From Debaryomyces hansenii CBS767 (lineage: Eukaryota; Ascomycota; Pichiomycetes; Serinales; Debaryomycetaceae), in NCBI RefSeq assembly GCF_000006445.2, contig NC_006047.2, forward strand, positions 1,922,001 to 1,986,000: a stretch of 64,000 nucleotides of DNA, given 5' to 3'. Under the pieces are notes generated by a model. The model was not told the DNA's origin and did no database searches. It saw only the letters and a list, made by a program, of their open reading frames with translations. The position numbers and the translations under genes were made by a program. Below are positions 29,212-38,224 of this stretch, in pieces (within the stretch, counting starts at the first letter, position 1; each line of letters begins with the position of its first letter).

Positions 29212-30123
29212 CTAAGGTCTTTCCCGCATTTTTTTCAAAATAACCCAATACCATGGGGGTAATAAAATTAATGTAAGTATGCGTCTTGGAATATTATGAT
29301 AAGAAGAAATTCTAGATTCTTGTTCTATTCTTTTTGGTGTTTCTGATCTGATTTGCCTTCTCTCATCGTTGAAGTCGTAATAAAATTGGCATAATAAAAA
29401 GTCTCTCGAAAACCACCAGAAATGACCCAACGAATAGCAAATAACAACCCTCCATACAAAAGGCTTCGTAAACACCGATGCTATAAGTCTTAAATTACCA
29501 GACATTAAAGCCAAAAAATCGGTTAGAAAATCCTTCAGCAAAACCCAGTTTAACATTGTATAACACCACGGTAAATATGCTGTTTGTATAGTGAAGAACC
29601 CGAACATATTCACGTCTAAATTAGGATTGCTCCGACACCAGATATATAATAATATATCGTCCAAGAGTGAGCCCAACCTGTGAATTTTAAAATCAAAATT
29701 GTTAGAGCCATATGTAACAGCAGCAACAATAGAGCCACAGATCAACAATACAAAATATAAATAATCAATCGACTTATTTCTATCAATGATCCTCTTCAAG
29801 AAATTTCGTTGGTCAGTGTTTAGTGTATTTATTGTATTGGGAGGAAATAATGCAATTTTTGTGCTAAACCCTTCCTCTAAATATCGAGAAGAACGGATGA
29901 TGAACCATATATTTATTATCAACTCAATCAGTAGATCATCAAAATAACAGAACGACGTAATTAGTCGCCACGGTTGGGAACTGAATGCTTTGTCAACAAT
30001 GAACACAAATTGTACAGCAAGTACAATTCGTAACGTAGTCAATATTGATGTCGAAAGAATGGCTATGGACCAATACCTAGTAACAGGCGGTATACCCGAT
30101 ACCCACTGAAATATCCTATCCAT
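29212..30123 (-). CDS. DFM1: Derlin family protein, Dfm1-like
   Basis: This 303-residue ER membrane protein has the rhomboid-like derlin fold with six predicted membrane segments. Family features are GIPPVTRYWSI at residues 9-19, the WR motif in QPWRLITSF (about residue 51), and RSSRYLEEGF after the second segment. Derlins move misfolded proteins or membrane clients out of the ER for degradation. The spacing of the middle segments looks more like Dfm1 than the shorter Der1. The basic tail lacks an obvious SHP box for Cdc48 binding, so the Dfm1 name is provisional. It shares a 130-bp divergent promoter with BTS1. Confidence 0.75.
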   Translation of the reverse strand: MDRIFQWVSGIPPVTRYWSIAILSTSILTTLRIVLAVQFVFIVDKAFSSQPWRLITSFCYFDDLLIELIINIWFIIRSSRYLEEGFSTKIALFPPNTINTLNTDQRNFLKRIIDRNKSIDYLYFVLLICGSIVAAVTYGSNNFDFKIHRLGSLLDDILLYIWCRSNPNLDVNMFGFFTIQTAYLPWCYTMLNWVLLKDFLTDFLALMSGNLRLIASVFTKPFVWRVVICYSLGHFWWFSRDFLLCQFYYDFNDERRQIRSETPKRIEQESRISSYHNIPRRILTLILLPPWYWVILKKMRERP

Positions 30124-30253
30124 CGCTTATAATGTGATATATGTTGATAAAAGCGTGTTAGATAAAATGTAAATATTCAAACGAGCGATTCAAAAGTTTT
30201 TTTTTGAATGGCAAAAACTTGATAAGACAGAATTATGTTCTGTATCTATTGTA

Positions 30254-31294
30254 ATGGATTCTAAAATAGATATAAATTCATTAATCGAGGGCTGCCATAA
30301 TGATGAGATTCCGAAATGCATCTCGGAACCCTACGATTATCTAGAAGGAATACCTTCAAACAATAATAATATTCGTGCAACCTTTCTAAATGCTTTTAAC
30401 GACTTGTACTATCAAATTGAGGACCATAAACTATTAGACAAAATAGGAGAAATAATATCAATATTTCATAATTCATCATTATTGATAGATGATATTGAAG
30501 ATGATTCTAGTTTCAGAAGAGGCTTGCCAACTGCACACACGCTCTATGGAACACCTCTAACTATCAATTGTGGGAATTTAATGTACTTCATTGCCTTACA
30601 AAAAGCACAGAATGAGCTACCCATGTATTATAATAAGATACACGATGGAGATGTCGATGTGAAAAGTCTCACCTATCAGATCCTGCAAATATTAGTTGAT
30701 GAAATGCTAAATTTGCATCATGGACAAGGATTAGATATCTATTGGAGGGATAGTGGAGACTACATTCAAAACCATTTACCAGAAATAGATGAATACTTGA
30801 AAATGGTAATGAATAAAACGGGTGGATTGTTTCGTCTTTCAGTAAAATTATTGGAAGTTTTTTCACCTACGTTTAAATCGACATCAGTAATACCATTGGC
30901 GAACCTATTAGGTATTATATATCAGATAAGAGATGACTATTTAAACTTAGTGGATCCGAATTATTCTCATATGAAGGGATACACTGGAGAAGATTTAATC
31001 GAAGGAAAATTATCCTTACCCATTTTGCATTGTTTAAGAACTGGTTCTGTTAACTCCCCGATATATAGAATCCTTTATGAGCTAAAAGATAGTGAAGAAC
31101 GTAAAGCAAATCCCCAGCTCATTGAAGATTGCATCGATTTCATGAAAAATAAATCAAAGTCTTTGGAATTCACCCGTAATTTAATACACGATTATCACGA
31201 GAACGCTAAGTTGATGATAATCAATAATTCTACCTTAAGTAATCCAGAAGACTCAATGCTATGTAAAGTAATTGATAGGTTATGTAATGTATGA
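30254..31294 (+). CDS. BTS1: Geranylgeranyl diphosphate synthase
   Basis: This 346-residue trans-prenyltransferase condenses farnesyl diphosphate with isopentenyl diphosphate to make C20 GGPP for Rab and Rho prenylation. The first Asp-rich motif is in LLIDDIEDDSSFRRG (about residues 77-91) and the second in YQIRDDYLNLVD (about 226-237). The block HHGQGLDIYWRD (about 156-167) is typical of Bts1. The length matches the family. MUK1 nearby reproduces the Saccharomyces gene pair. The gene diverges from the derlin gene and converges on the 275-residue unknown gene. Identification is secure. Confidence 0.95.
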   Translation: MDSKIDINSLIEGCHNDEIPKCISEPYDYLEGIPSNNNNIRATFLNAFNDLYYQIEDHKLLDKIGEIISIFHNSSLLIDDIEDDSSFRRGLPTAHTLYGTPLTINCGNLMYFIALQKAQNELPMYYNKIHDGDVDVKSLTYQILQILVDEMLNLHHGQGLDIYWRDSGDYIQNHLPEIDEYLKMVMNKTGGLFRLSVKLLEVFSPTFKSTSVIPLANLLGIIYQIRDDYLNLVDPNYSHMKGYTGEDLIEGKLSLPILHCLRTGSVNSPIYRILYELKDSEERKANPQLIEDCIDFMKNKSKSLEFTRNLIHDYHENAKLMIINNSTLSNPEDSMLCKVIDRLCNV

Positions 31295-31362
31295 TTCAGC
31301 TATATATGTCTATTATGTTTGTGCTGAATATTAAGTATTATTCGATTCATAATATAGGGTTT

Positions 31363-32190
31363 TTATGCTAATGGGATAGTTTTCTTCAAGTCTTTCCTTA
31401 CTGAAGATTCGGTATCAAAATCTAAATCAACTTCACTAAATTGGTCGAAATTTGAATTATCATTAAGTTTTTGGAAAAACACATCGATATCCTCGCTGCA
31501 AAACAAATTAGTAGATGATATGTGTAAAGGCTGAAAATCAAAGGAATACTGATCTGTTATATCGAAGCGCTTCTTCTCAATATCAATATTTTTGGGTAAA
31601 AAGTTCCACAGCAATGGTATATCGATGCCTTCATTTTCATTGTGATTGGGGTTGCTACTATTTATTTCGGATTTAAGAAGCTTTATTAACTCTTGATATG
31701 AATGACTTAAAAGAATCTTGTCCTCAAAACTTGTAAATCTTTTGATATCCGTCAATGAAGGTGGAGATATTTTATCCGGGTTGTAAGTTGATTGGCATTT
31801 TGGAAGGCTTCTCCTCCGCTGGTTGAAATACTTTGGCTTCAACTTTTGATAACCTTTAACAACATCATTAGTTTTATTTTGAGGTGGTTGAGAACTACAC
31901 GCTGAAGATTCTCTCAAAGTATTATCTTCAAGTGCAACCCTTCTATTTCTGTATCTAGAAGATCTTGAACTTTGCTTATTATTATGTGTCTTTACCTCAT
32001 GTTCTTTCTCGTTCATTTTGGTTCGTTTAGGTGGAATATCCAATTCCAAACCTTGATCTCTCACTAAGAGCTCTTTATATTTGAGTATGTCATGCTGAAG
32101 TTCATTATCGGTTCTTCTTGATTTTGTGGGCCTTCTACCTTTTGCTTTTATATCGATATCATCCTTTGAAGCAGTAATTTCGTTTTCCAT
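31363..32190 (-). CDS. Unrecognised basic, probably nuclear 275-residue protein
   Basis: The ATG at 32188-32190 opens a protein with an AT-hook-like patch near its start (AKGRRPTKSRR). A long basic, Ser/Arg-rich disordered region follows (about residues 65-130), and the C-terminal half is more acidic and aromatic (about 150-275). Charge pattern suggests a DNA- or chromatin-associated protein. It lies next to BTS1; the Saccharomyces gene beside BTS1, YPL068C, encodes an uncharacterised nuclear protein of similar size. Positional orthology is therefore possible but not shown by any motif I can name. Confidence 0.65.
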   Translation of the reverse strand: MENEITASKDDIDIKAKGRRPTKSRRTDNELQHDILKYKELLVRDQGLELDIPPKRTKMNEKEHEVKTHNNKQSSRSSRYRNRRVALEDNTLRESSACSSQPPQNKTNDVVKGYQKLKPKYFNQRRRSLPKCQSTYNPDKISPPSLTDIKRFTSFEDKILLSHSYQELIKLLKSEINSSNPNHNENEGIDIPLLWNFLPKNIDIEKKRFDITDQYSFDFQPLHISSTNLFCSEDIDVFFQKLNDNSNFDQFSEVDLDFDTESSVRKDLKKTIPLA

Positions 32191-32267
32191 TCCAACTATT
32201 GATCATTATCTTCACTATCAGTAGTAACCACTACGTTTATCTCATCGCTTATATTTTTAATTTGGAT

Positions 32268-32273
32268 CACGTG
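32268..32273. promoter_or_regulatory. CACGTG (Cbf1-type) site between a divergent gene pair
   Basis: The palindrome TCACGTGA (core 32268-32273) lies between the basic unknown gene and DPH5, 79 bases before the DPH5 ATG. Cbf1-type E-boxes serve sulfur, respiratory and, in Candida-like yeasts, ribosomal genes. The sequence match is exact; its target is uncertain. Confidence 0.5.
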
Positions 32274-32351
32274 AAAGTCTAAATTTTTCGAAGTATAATG
32301 ATTTTGAAAATGTCTAAGTAAACCACACAATGATAACAAACATATACGAAA

Positions 32352-33254
32352 ATGTTATACTTGATTGGATTAGGTTTGTCATATGAAAGTGATATCACTG
32401 TTCGTGGGTTAGAAACAATTAAAAAATGTAAAAGAGTTTATTTAGAAGCTTATACATCGATCTTAATGGCCGCCAACCAAGAATCATTGGAGGCTTTCTA
32501 TGGACGTGAAATTATATTAGCAGACAGAGAATTAGTAGAGGGTGGGTCTGATAAAATCTTAGAAAATGCTGACGAGGATGATGTAGCCTTTTTGGTTGTT
32601 GGTGACCCGTTTGGTGCAACAACGCATACAGATTTAATCATCAGGGCGAGAGAATTAAACATCAAGGTTGAGGCAATTCATAACGCATCTGTCATGAATG
32701 CTGTCGGAGCATGTGGTTTACAATTGTACCAATTTGGTCAAACTGTTTCCTTGGTATTTTTCACAGAAACATGGAAGCCGGACTCGTTTTACAATAAAAT
32801 CATGGAAAATAGAAGAATTGGCTTGCATACATTACTTTTGTTAGATATCAAAGTCAAGGAGCAGAGTATTGAAAATATGGCGAGGGGAAAGTTGATATAT
32901 GAGCCTCCAAGATATATGAATATAGAAACGGCGGCCAGTCAATTATTAGAAATTGAAGAAATGAGACAAGAAAAGGCCTATACTCCAAATACGCCATGTG
33001 TAGCTATTTCTAGATTGGGGTCTCCTGAACAGACTTTTAAGGCTGGTACTTTACAAGAATTATCCGAGTATGATTCTGGTGAACCATTACATTCATTGGT
33101 TATGTTAGGTAGACAAGTTCATGATTTAGAATTGGAATACCTATATGAATATGTCGATAATAAAGAACAATTCAAAAAGTTTGTGGAAGAAGATCAAGAA
33201 TTTTTCAAACCTCCTCCATATGTTCCTCCAGAAGATGAAAATTTAAGCGAATAA
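32352..33254 (+). CDS. DPH5: Diphthine synthase
   Basis: This 300-residue SAM-dependent methyltransferase methylates the modified histidine of elongation factor 2 on the way to diphthamide. The TP-methylase fold is shown by [19 protein letters not shown] at the start, the SAM-site block [16 protein letters not shown] (about residues 79-94) and [20 protein letters not shown] (about 110-129). The length matches Dph5. The short Pro-rich C-terminus ([13 protein letters not shown]) is also usual. It starts 161 bp from the divergent unknown gene, with an E-box between. Identification is secure. Confidence 0.97.
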
Positions 33255-33376
33255 TTTTTATTTCATGTCTATATATTTTATATATTCGCTTAATAGAGAT
33301 TATATGCTAAGGTTATTCTAAGAGATATTGTTGGAATGATTAGATGACTTCCCCGATTAGTTTAGACAAATAAATA

Positions 33377-33399
33377 AGAATAATAATAATAATAATAAT
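33377..33399. repeat. (AAT)n microsatellite
   Basis: About seven AAT units lie in the short space between the convergent DPH5 and PER1 genes. It is probably neutral and useful only as a marker. Confidence 0.8.
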
Positions 33400-33405
33400 G
33401 ATAAT

Positions 33406-34593
33406 TTAATCATTTTTCTTCTGCACAAATTCTTCCAATTCATGTTTCACATTCACATTAATATCCCAAATCATCCAGTCATACCATCCATAAAACGCTG
33501 GTATTATTGTCACTAAATGCCATAATGAGTGTGCGTCCACTAAATCAAAAAAGATAGGTGGGAAATCAAATATTTCTAACGACATGCCAGCAATAACAAT
33601 AGCGCAAAGTAATAATGGATACAATGAATAGAGTTTGGAAGACCTCGAATAAAAGCTTGGGATAAGGAGTCTTCTGGGTGTGATATAATCCAAATGGTTG
33701 GATTGTTTCTCTTTATAGACCTGTTCATTATTTTCCAATTTATAGTATTTGCAATACAAATCAAAACAAAGAAATCCCCAAATAATGTTTTGTAGGACAC
33801 CAAGAGTTATATTAGCTTGCATATTGTACGTGTACAGCCAGTCATCGACGAGTCTATGTATATGCCACGTATATGCCAGTATGCATACAATTGTAAATAA
33901 CATTCTTTGTAGCTTTCTGCTGGGTAAATAAAGTCTAAAGTATCTAGTGAAAACTCCATAAAACCCACTCAAAACTGTAAGTCCTGCGACAAAATAGTCT
34001 AGTCTTTCCGTTACTAGGAAGTCTCTTATATGGAATACTGTGGAACAAATCCATGCAAACATCGCTATGAAACTACAAATTATCAAAACGGTGTATTCAT
34101 ACTTTATCATCGGATCTGCCTGTCTTTTAGCCTCCAACACCTTCTTAATCCCAATAGCATGCACCATATAGTTTCCAATGGAAAAAATTACTGATGCAAA
34201 TTCTTGTATCCCAAACACTCTCAAAAAAGGCCATTTTCCATGGAATTGGCATATCTCTTGGTTGTTTTTACATCTTTCCTTGGTAACTATCCTTTGGCAC
34301 TCATAATCACAATTCAGAACACAATCCCATCCCAATAGCTTTAAATGTAATGGTAACAGACTACTGAATTCCCAATTCTCATTATATGCATGTATTTCGT
34401 ATTCTCCATCCGATCCTAACTCATCAAGTATCATTCTTTGGAATATGTGATATGGCCTCTTGTGACAAATAATTTGCTCACATTGGTATCGGCATTCCTG
34501 AAACATGTACAAATCATCACCTGGCGAGCATATGATACAACCTATAAAAAGTTGAAAGTAAACCAATACATATGTTATCCTAATATAGAACAT
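33406..34593 (-). CDS. PER1: GPI-anchor lipid remodelling protein, PGAP3 family
   Basis: This 395-residue ER membrane protein starts with a cleavable signal segment. A Cys-rich lumenal region follows (CRYQCEQIIC, WDCVLNCDYECQ), then seven predicted membrane segments from about residue 135. The block FHGKWPFLRVFGIQEFASV (about 118-136) and the late histidines in HSLWHLVTIIPAFYGWYDW (about 354-372) are diagnostic of Per1/PGAP3. In yeast Per1 removes the sn-2 acyl chain during remodelling of GPI anchors. It is convergent with DPH5 and divergent from the zinc transporter gene. Identification is confident. Confidence 0.95.
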   Translation of the reverse strand: MFYIRITYVLVYFQLFIGCIICSPGDDLYMFQECRYQCEQIICHKRPYHIFQRMILDELGSDGEYEIHAYNENWEFSSLLPLHLKLLGWDCVLNCDYECQRIVTKERCKNNQEICQFHGKWPFLRVFGIQEFASVIFSIGNYMVHAIGIKKVLEAKRQADPMIKYEYTVLIICSFIAMFAWICSTVFHIRDFLVTERLDYFVAGLTVLSGFYGVFTRYFRLYLPSRKLQRMLFTIVCILAYTWHIHRLVDDWLYTYNMQANITLGVLQNIIWGFLCFDLYCKYYKLENNEQVYKEKQSNHLDYITPRRLLIPSFYSRSSKLYSLYPLLLCAIVIAGMSLEIFDFPPIFFDLVDAHSLWHLVTIIPAFYGWYDWMIWDINVNVKHELEEFVQKKND

Positions 34594-34998
34594 ATTATTT
34601 CTGTACTACTTGAAGCTGTTATGATTACGGCTTGAAATATTTTGAAAAACTTCTTACAGTTAACGTCGCAATAAATATTTTACATAAGCACGGGTTCACC
34701 ATTTAAAATGGAAAAACGCAGCATTCTGGTGAATATTTTAGCATTCGATGGTCAACATCTTCCCATCGACAAGCATATAATATGCCCCAGTCATAAGCTT
34801 AGTTGAATGGTAACTGTATCACCATTATGGTTTTATTTTCCAATATTATGTATCCTGATAACCCCTACGTCGTATTTCTGGTTTGTGTAAGGACATGAAT
34901 GAGCATTTCTGGGCATTTTTTTCTTGGTAGGTTGAAAATCTGGAGTCATAAACAGTTCTTCTTGTACATAGGATATAAGTGATTAGAAAGTATTACGA
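34594..34998. other. Divergent promoter region, PER1 and ZRT2-like genes
   Basis: These 405 bases separate two divergent genes. I looked for a zinc-responsive element (ACCTTNAAGGT) and did not find a full match. Nothing else was recognised. Confidence 0.5.
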
Positions 34999-36012
34999 AT
35001 GTCAACATCATATCTACTTGCAAGGGATGTCTGTAGTTCGCAGAATCACTTCAACGGGGAGAATCTAGGTGCTAGGATATCGGCTGTGTTCGTCATACTA
35101 GCAGTTTCTGCGATTGGAGCATTTTTTCCATTAGTTGTACAACGATGCCCTTACTTCAAACTCCCGAAATGGTGCTTCTTTATAACGAGATATTTCGGGT
35201 CTGGGGTGATAGTAGCTACTGGGTTTATTCATCTATTGGCGGAGGCAGACCAAGCTCTTTCGGATGAATGTCTTGGTGGAGTGTTTAATGAATATCCATG
35301 GGCCGAAGGAATTGCACTTATGGGTGTATTTGTCATGTTTTTGCTCGATATAGTTGCTCATAAGCGCCTTGACGACAAGCTAGCTAAGAAGGACAAACTA
35401 AAGGCGGAAAAAGCGGCATTGGAAAATGAGAATTCACTTGAAATACAAGCTATTAAAGAGAAAGTGGACGATACAGAAGACGTGAAACTGACTGATGATG
35501 ATACACCGACAGAAAACGTATATCAGCAAATCCTAAATTCGTTTGTACTAGAATTTGGTATTATATTCCATTCGGTGTTCGTAGGATTATCATTGGCAAT
35601 TGCAGGGAATGAGTTCAAAGCCCTATATGTTGCAATTGCATTTCATCAGATGTTTGAAGGTTTAGGTTTAGGCACGCGGTTTGCCATGACGCCGTGGCCA
35701 AAAGACAAACAATATATTCCATGGGTTTTAGCCTTGGCTTACAGTTTAACTACTCCCATAGCCATTGCAATTGGTCTTGGTGTAAGAAATTCGTATCCGC
35801 CAGGGTCACGAGTAGCGTTGATTACTACCGGGTGTTTTGATGCATTATGTAGTGGCATTTTGATTTACAATAGTTTGGTAGAGTTAATGGCCTATGACTT
35901 TATTTTCTCTCCTGAATTCAAGACGGATGACGGCATGAAAAAGATGCTATGGGCTTATTTTTGTTTGGCATTTGGAGCAGCAATTATGGCATTAATTGGA
36001 AAATGGGCATAA
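34999..36012 (+). CDS. ZRT2: ZIP-family plasma-membrane zinc transporter
   Basis: This 337-residue transporter has the eight-segment ZIP layout. Segment IV holds FHSVFVGLSLAIAG and segment V holds FHQMFEGLGLGTR, the two histidine-containing helices that form the metal path. The N-terminal block CFFITRYFGSGVIVATGFIHLL and the C-terminal ALIGKWA are typical of fungal Zrt1/Zrt2. The loop between segments III and IV is short, Lys/Glu-rich and nearly free of histidine, whereas Zrt proteins usually carry His clusters there. That may change zinc sensing or turnover. Zrt2 rather than Zrt1 is favoured by overall resemblance, but this is not certain. Confidence 0.87.
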   Translation: MSTSYLLARDVCSSQNHFNGENLGARISAVFVILAVSAIGAFFPLVVQRCPYFKLPKWCFFITRYFGSGVIVATGFIHLLAEADQALSDECLGGVFNEYPWAEGIALMGVFVMFLLDIVAHKRLDDKLAKKDKLKAEKAALENENSLEIQAIKEKVDDTEDVKLTDDDTPTENVYQQILNSFVLEFGIIFHSVFVGLSLAIAGNEFKALYVAIAFHQMFEGLGLGTRFAMTPWPKDKQYIPWVLALAYSLTTPIAIAIGLGVRNSYPPGSRVALITTGCFDALCSGILIYNSLVELMAYDFIFSPEFKTDDGMKKMLWAYFCLAFGAAIMALIGKWA

Positions 36013-36547
36013 TTATTTATTAAAGTTTTTGAAATACGTTTTAATCAATATATAGAACAGTTTATATACAATCTGACAAATTTTCATCTGAGTTGAAAAC
36101 TTATTTTGATTTATATGTATCTATCTAATTCATTAGATCCTAATCTTGAAGAATATATAGCTAGGTATGCATGTATCTAACTGAAGCGATGCAATTGATT
36201 CAGATCTTGAACTTTAAACTGCTTAGTTCAGAGATAGCGCGCATGCTCTGTTTTGCTGAGCCTCTATGATTATTGATGTGCTGCCACGCGCATTTTGGTG
36301 CACCAATTGAAGCCACAGATTGACTCAGATCACTGAAATATTGCAATACTATTAAGCCTATCGGAAATGACTAAAATGTGGTTGAGCTTTCATAGATCTT
36401 GAATTTCATTTCCGTTTGTTGAAACTGTGGTTCTCAAGTGAAGCAGTGTTTCAATATGTGGTTCAGCCTTATTTATTTAAAAATATTCGATTCGCTATTT
36501 GTCTTCATCGATTTTTCAGATTCTTAGTATCGAAGTATAGTATCACA
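36013..36547. other. Intergenic before the FMN monooxygenase
   Basis: This 535-bp stretch contains the regulatory motifs listed separately at 36376-36463. An open frame runs into it from the downstream gene as far as 36416, but that start is TTG and I treat it as chance. Confidence 0.6.
36376..36463 (+). promoter_or_regulatory. Three TGTGGTT elements, one a full Met31/32 core
   Basis: ATGTGGTT (36376-36383), AAACTGTGGTT (36422-36432) and TATGTGGTT (36455-36463) lie 85-172 bases before the monooxygenase ATG, all in the same orientation. The middle one contains the exact AAACTGTGG seen upstream of MET2. This suggests sulfur-limitation control. Confidence 0.55.
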
Positions 36548-38035
36548 ATGACTGTTAATACCAAAGAACAAAAAAGAAAACCACTTATTATCAACGCATT
36601 TGATATGGGTTGTAGTGGACTACAAGCCCCCGGATTATGGAAGCACCCAGAAGACAGATCAAAAAATTATAATTCTATTGAGTACTGGACGGATTTGGCT
36701 AAACTATTAGAGCGTGGAAAATTTAATGGATTATTCATTGCTGATGTCTTGGGTGGGTATGATGTTTATAATGGTCCTGGAAATATTAAAGCTGCGGCTA
36801 TATCTGGGGCCCAGTGGCCTATTATCGAACCGAGTGCTGTGGTGTCTGCCATGGCCGCAGTTACTAAGAATTTAGCATTCGGTATTACCTTCAGTACTAT
36901 TAGTGAAGCCCCCTACCATTTAGCAAGAAGGTTAGCTACTTTAGACCACTTGTCTAATGGAAGAGTTGGTTGGAATGTTGTTTCTTCGTATTTGGATAGT
37001 GCTGCCCGTAACTTATTAAATGGTGAAGATTTACCTCCACACGATGAAAGATATGTCAGAACGGAAGAATATCTACAAGTTGTGTATGAATTATTGTTAT
37101 CTTCTTGGAGTGATGATGCGGTAAAATTAGACAAAAAAAAAGGAGTTTATTCTGACCCTGAAAGAATTAGACAGATCGACTTCGAAGGTAAATATTTTAA
37201 GGTTCCGGGACCAAATATTACTGATCCAACTCCCCAGAGACTTCCAGTCATATTGCAAGCGGGAACCTCAAAAGCAGGTAAGAATTTTGCAGCTAAGAAT
37301 GCTGAAATTGTCTTCATAACTAACTTCACTCCAGAGAGCTTAGCTGGGCAAATCTCAGATATTAAAAAGCTTTCTACTGAAACATATGGAAGAGAGGAAG
37401 ATGCCATAAAATTTGTCCAATTAGTAACAACAGTTATTGGGGAAACACATGAAGAAGCTGAAGACAAGTATAAGGATTTGAAACAATACGGTGATCTAGA
37501 AGGAGCCCAGGCATTATTTAGTGGTTGGACAGGCATTGACATAGGCCAATTTAATCCTGAAGATGAATTGAAAGACGTTGGTAGTAATGCAGTACGTGGG
37601 TTCATCGATAATTGGACAAAGTTATCGCCAGGTGATCCTGTTGATCTTAAAAAGACTAGAGAATATGTGGCTAGCCAAATTACGGTAGGTGGATTAGGTC
37701 CTGTGTTCTATGGGACACCTGATGAAGTAGCTGATGAAATAGAAAGGTGGGTAGATATTTCAGGTGTTGATGGTTTTAATTTTACTTATGCCATTCAGCC
37801 TGGTACGTTTGAAGACATCGTCGATCATTTGATTCCCGTTTTGAGAAAGCGTGGTTTGGCTTGGGATGACTACCCTCGTGAAGGCTTAACATTTCGGGAA
37901 AATGTGTTTGGTACGGATGGTAAAGATCCAAGTTTTGTAAGGCCTTCACATCCTGCTTATGAACTAAGATGGAGATCAGGTGTCTCTAAAGAGGAATTTG
38001 AAAGTAAATTGAGAGACATCAAGAATACTAAGTGA
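36548..38035 (+). CDS. FMN-dependent monooxygenase, NtaA/SnaA/DszA type
   Basis: The first ATG is at 36548 and gives 495 residues; codons upstream are open but lack an ATG. The protein belongs to the bacterial-luciferase-like group that uses reduced FMN supplied by a separate reductase. Typical blocks are MGCSGLQAPGLWKHPEDRS, YWTDLAKLLERGKFNGLFIAD, LATLDHLSNGRVGWNVVSSY and PVILQAGTSKAGKNFAAKNA. Members act on nitrilotriacetate, pristinamycin, dibenzothiophene sulfone and related compounds, so the substrate cannot be deduced. Related enzymes also release sulfur from organosulfonates. The upstream Met31/32-like sites make a sulfur-scavenging role worth testing. It converges on an MDR reductase gene. 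Confidence 0.88.
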   Translation: MTVNTKEQKRKPLIINAFDMGCSGLQAPGLWKHPEDRSKNYNSIEYWTDLAKLLERGKFNGLFIADVLGGYDVYNGPGNIKAAAISGAQWPIIEPSAVVSAMAAVTKNLAFGITFSTISEAPYHLARRLATLDHLSNGRVGWNVVSSYLDSAARNLLNGEDLPPHDERYVRTEEYLQVVYELLLSSWSDDAVKLDKKKGVYSDPERIRQIDFEGKYFKVPGPNITDPTPQRLPVILQAGTSKAGKNFAAKNAEIVFITNFTPESLAGQISDIKKLSTETYGREEDAIKFVQLVTTVIGETHEEAEDKYKDLKQYGDLEGAQALFSGWTGIDIGQFNPEDELKDVGSNAVRGFIDNWTKLSPGDPVDLKKTREYVASQITVGGLGPVFYGTPDEVADEIERWVDISGVDGFNFTYAIQPGTFEDIVDHLIPVLRKRGLAWDDYPREGLTFRENVFGTDGKDPSFVRPSHPAYELRWRSGVSKEEFESKLRDIKNTK

Positions 38036-38224
38036 AAGCAAATATAAATAAATAAACAATATAAAATATAGTCAGTAAATACAAGTACAATAAATTAACA
38101 GTATGAAATATTTCATTGGATTTTCAAAACTCAATGTTTACTTACATATTATTTTATTCATGTTTAATTACATATTATTTTATTCTTTGGAATGAAATTC
38201 TTATGCTTAAAAATAAACTACCTC

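Noticed and set aside
36416..36547. N-terminal extension of the FMN monooxygenase
   Set aside because: The frame opens with TTG, overlaps the promoter motifs, and the family's conserved start follows the ATG at 36548.
37147..37605. 152-codon minus-strand ORF inside the FMN monooxygenase
   Set aside because: It is antisense to a well-conserved coding sequence and has no independent similarity.
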